In this document: piece after piece, positions 7,320 to 8,707 of the stretch | How positions within the stretch are numbered: position 1 is the first letter of the stretch | How the letters are laid out: each line of letters begins with the position of its first letter | Source of the DNA: CBDHHC01 sp050633205 | GTDB taxonomy: Bacteria; Pseudomonadota; Alphaproteobacteria; Rhizobiales; CBDHHC01 | Length of the DNA: 8,707 bases | Assembly: GCA_050633205.1 (NCBI GenBank) | Contig: JBOEGA010000207.1 | Location: 1-8,707 of the forward strand | Direction of reading: 5' to 3' | The notes under the pieces: model-generated | Told to the model about the DNA's origin: nothing | Databases searched by the model: none | Seen by the model: the letters and a program-made list of their open reading frames with translations, nothing else | Program-made: the position numbers and the translations under genes

Positions 7320-7439
7320 TATATTTTTTATTTTAGCTGAGAGTTTTTAGTATTTTTTTATTAAGTTGATAGTAAGTGCATACTCTATTCATTCTATATA
7401 TAATTATAACTGAGTGCCATTGGCTTACCTTAACCTTAC

Positions 7440-7484
7440 TATAATATAAAAACTTACGAACTCTCTCCAATATAAGGGTGGGAG
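7440..7484 (+). promoter_or_regulatory. Candidate -10 box and ribosome binding site of the adhesin gene
   Basis: A perfect TATAAT lies at 7440-7445. The nearest -35-like element, TTGGCT (7420-7425), is only 14 bases upstream, shorter than usual. AAGGGTG (7474-7480) and GGGAG (7480-7484) provide purine-rich ribosome binding sequence before the ATG at 7487. TCTCC (7464-7468) can pair with GGAGA (7481-7485) and might partly mask that site. Confidence 0.4.
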
Positions 7485-7486
7485 AA

Positions 7487-8707
7487 ATGTCAAGTATTAC
7501 TTTTACATTAGAAGGTGATGTTACAGCAGTTATTACAATAACGGAGCTTGATGACGGGACTTTGCTCTTTGAAATAGGCCAGGTCAGCAACCTTGGTTTT
7601 GTTGGTGATTATAGAGCAATCTTCTTTGACGTATCGGATGAGAGTGTACTTGACGGCCTCTCTGTTACAGGAGACGACGTTACAGACAGTGAGTTTAATG
7701 CGAACTCCGTAAGTAATTTGGGCCAGGGCGCCAATGTAAACGGCGAAGTCGTCAATAATTTTGGATTGTTTGACGCGGGTGTGGAGCTAGGTACACCAGG
7801 TATCGGAAACGATGATATACAGACAACCGGCTTTATCCTTTCTCATGATACCCTTGACCTGAGTTTAGATTTGCTGATCCAACAGGATTTTGCATTTCGG
7901 ATGACCAGTGTTGGTGAGGAAGGAGAGAGTAGATCTGGATCACTTAAGGTTGGTGGAACAGCTACCGTATCAATAGATGCCAGTGACGATACTGTTGAAA
8001 TAACCGAAGATTTCACAGGCCAGATACCCGATTATAATGTACTCAGCAATGATCTCACGTCTGGTTCAATAACAATTACTGAAGTTAATGGTGATCCTCA
8101 ATCAGTAGGAAACAGCATTTCGGTTCTCTCTTCCGGCGGACGGACAGCCGATATAGTAATCTCAGGCGATGGTCTGGTTACAATAAATAACATATCTGAA
8201 TTCAATAACCTCGCTGCAGATGAAACGGATACAATTAATCTTACCTATACTATATCTGATGGCACAGCGTCTGATAGTGCATCTATATTAATCACAATTA
8301 CCGGACAGAACGATGCGCCCGTAGCTATGGCCATCACAGGTGCCGCTAATGAAGATAGTCCCTCCATCACATTGACAGCTGACTTCACTGATGTGGATGC
8401 GTCTGACGCCCATACATTTACCGTTGATACAACTGGGACATTAGGCTCTGTTACCAACAATGGCGATGGGACTTTTACATATAGTCCAAATGGAGTCTTT
8501 GAAGCTTTGGCTGCTGGCGAGACTGCCACGGATAACTTCACCTATACGGTTGATGATGGTCAGGGCGGTGTCGCAACTGAGACCGCAACAGTCACCGTTA
8601 CCGGAACAAATGATGCGCCCGTAGCTTTAGCCATCACAGGTGCCGCTAACGAAGATAGTCCCTCCATCACATTGACAGCTGACTTCACTGATGTGGATGC
8701 GTCTGAC
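7487..8707 (+). CDS. Giant cadherin-like/VCBS-repeat adhesin, N-terminal 407 residues (runs off the window)
   Basis: The frame is open from the ATG at 7487 to the last base. Residues 1-165 form an acidic domain without a Sec signal peptide, with motifs IFFDVSDESVLDGLSVTG and GTPGIGNDDIQTTGF. I have seen this type at the start of large secreted repeat proteins but cannot name it. Residues about 166-274 look like a first cadherin-like domain (VEITEDFTGQIPDYNVLSND ... LTYTISDGTASDSASILITI). From residue 275 a 100-residue repeat begins with NDAPVAMAITGAANEDS, continues with DFTDVDASDAHTF and NNGDGTFTYSPNG, and ends with FTYTVDDGQGG. The second copy begins at residue 375 and is cut by the window. 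Acidic Asp/Asn-rich repeats of this kind bind calcium, and the lack of a Sec signal fits a type I secretion substrate, whose signal would be at the unseen C-terminus. A role in adhesion or biofilm is family knowledge, not shown here. Confidence 0.9.
   Translation, partial: MSSITFTLEGDVTAVITITELDDGTLLFEIGQVSNLGFVGDYRAIFFDVSDESVLDGLSVTGDDVTDSEFNANSVSNLGQGANVNGEVVNNFGLFDAGVELGTPGIGNDDIQTTGFILSHDTLDLSLDLLIQQDFAFRMTSVGEEGESRSGSLKVGGTATVSIDASDDTVEITEDFTGQIPDYNVLSNDLTSGSITITEVNGDPQSVGNSISVLSSGGRTADIVISGDGLVTINNISEFNNLAADETDTINLTYTISDGTASDSASILITITGQNDAPVAMAITGAANEDSPSITLTADFTDVDASDAHTFTVDTTGTLGSVTNNGDGTFTYSPNGVFEALAAGETATDNFTYTVDDGQGGVATETATVTVTGTNDAPVALAITGAANEDSPSITLTADFTDVDASD
8312..8707 (+). repeat. 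300-bp tandem repeat of the adhesin, near-identical at DNA level
   Basis: Bases 8312-8407 and 8612-8707 match at 93 of 96 positions, differing at 8327, 8329 and 8350 against the bases 300 further on. The period is exactly 300 bp, or 100 codons. The second copy continues beyond the window, so the copy number is unknown. Such identity implies recent duplication or ongoing homogenisation of the repeat array. Confidence 0.9.

Noticed and set aside
6010..7486. Possible tRNA, insertion sequence or attachment site in the spacer
   Set aside because: I found no cloverleaf-like sequence, no transposase fragment, and no terminal inverted repeats with target duplications.
7333..7590. A minus-strand ORF of 85 codons over the adhesin start
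   Set aside because: It overlaps the adhesin's promoter region and start codon, has no ribosome binding site or domain, and its composition follows AT-rich spacer DNA.
8245..8541. A minus-strand ORF of 98 codons inside the adhesin
   Set aside because: It is the complement of a repetitive adhesin repeat and has no independent support.

Overview
The window is 8,707 bases dominated by two very large, divergently transcribed genes for surface or secreted repeat proteins, separated by about 1.5 kb of AT-rich DNA that appears to hold broken small genes. Both large genes run off the ends of the window, so the C-terminus of each protein cannot be seen. The organism is probably a Gram-negative proteobacterium. 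An alphaproteobacterium is my best guess, because of the 'Y-I/L-A-x-x-x-D-L ... H-Y ... G-x-x-E-G-R' modules, which I know mainly from that class. This is inference, and no rRNA or other taxonomic marker is present.

Left, minus strand (about 5967 down to 1): a giant SpvB/TcB-like Rhs polymorphic-toxin-type protein. It reads as signal peptide, SpvB-like N-domain, seven FG-GAP blades in an almost perfect 183-nt register, TcB middle region, two copies of an AT-rich 'HYxxxGxxEGR' module, Rhs/YD repeats, and the start of the conserved Rhs core (RDHLGS ... FDAWGKRR ... TRGFTGHE). The variable C-terminal toxin tip and any immunity gene lie beyond position 1. The gene is split into two frames exactly at a run of seven Gs (2690-2696). 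Reading eight Gs restores one continuous protein of at least about 1,989 codons and restores the repeat motif at that point.

Middle (5968-7486): the rhs 5' region with an 11-bp direct repeat, one short plus-strand ORF, and a minus-strand run of three short coding remnants (7172-7024, 7003-6664, 6657-6512). Each seems interrupted by small frameshifts. The best preserved has a helix-turn-helix-like C-terminus. A candidate promoter and a strong AGGAGG ribosome binding site precede the first. On the plus strand a 12-bp perfect palindrome and a perfect TATAAT box lie upstream of the right-hand gene.

Right, plus strand (7487 to the end): the N-terminal 407 residues of a cadherin-like/VCBS-repeat giant adhesin. 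It has no Sec signal, an unnamed acidic N-terminal domain, a first cadherin-like domain, and then 100-residue repeats that are nearly identical at DNA level. Such proteins are usually exported by type I secretion. The two large genes would both act at the cell surface or outside the cell, but nothing in the window shows that they work together.
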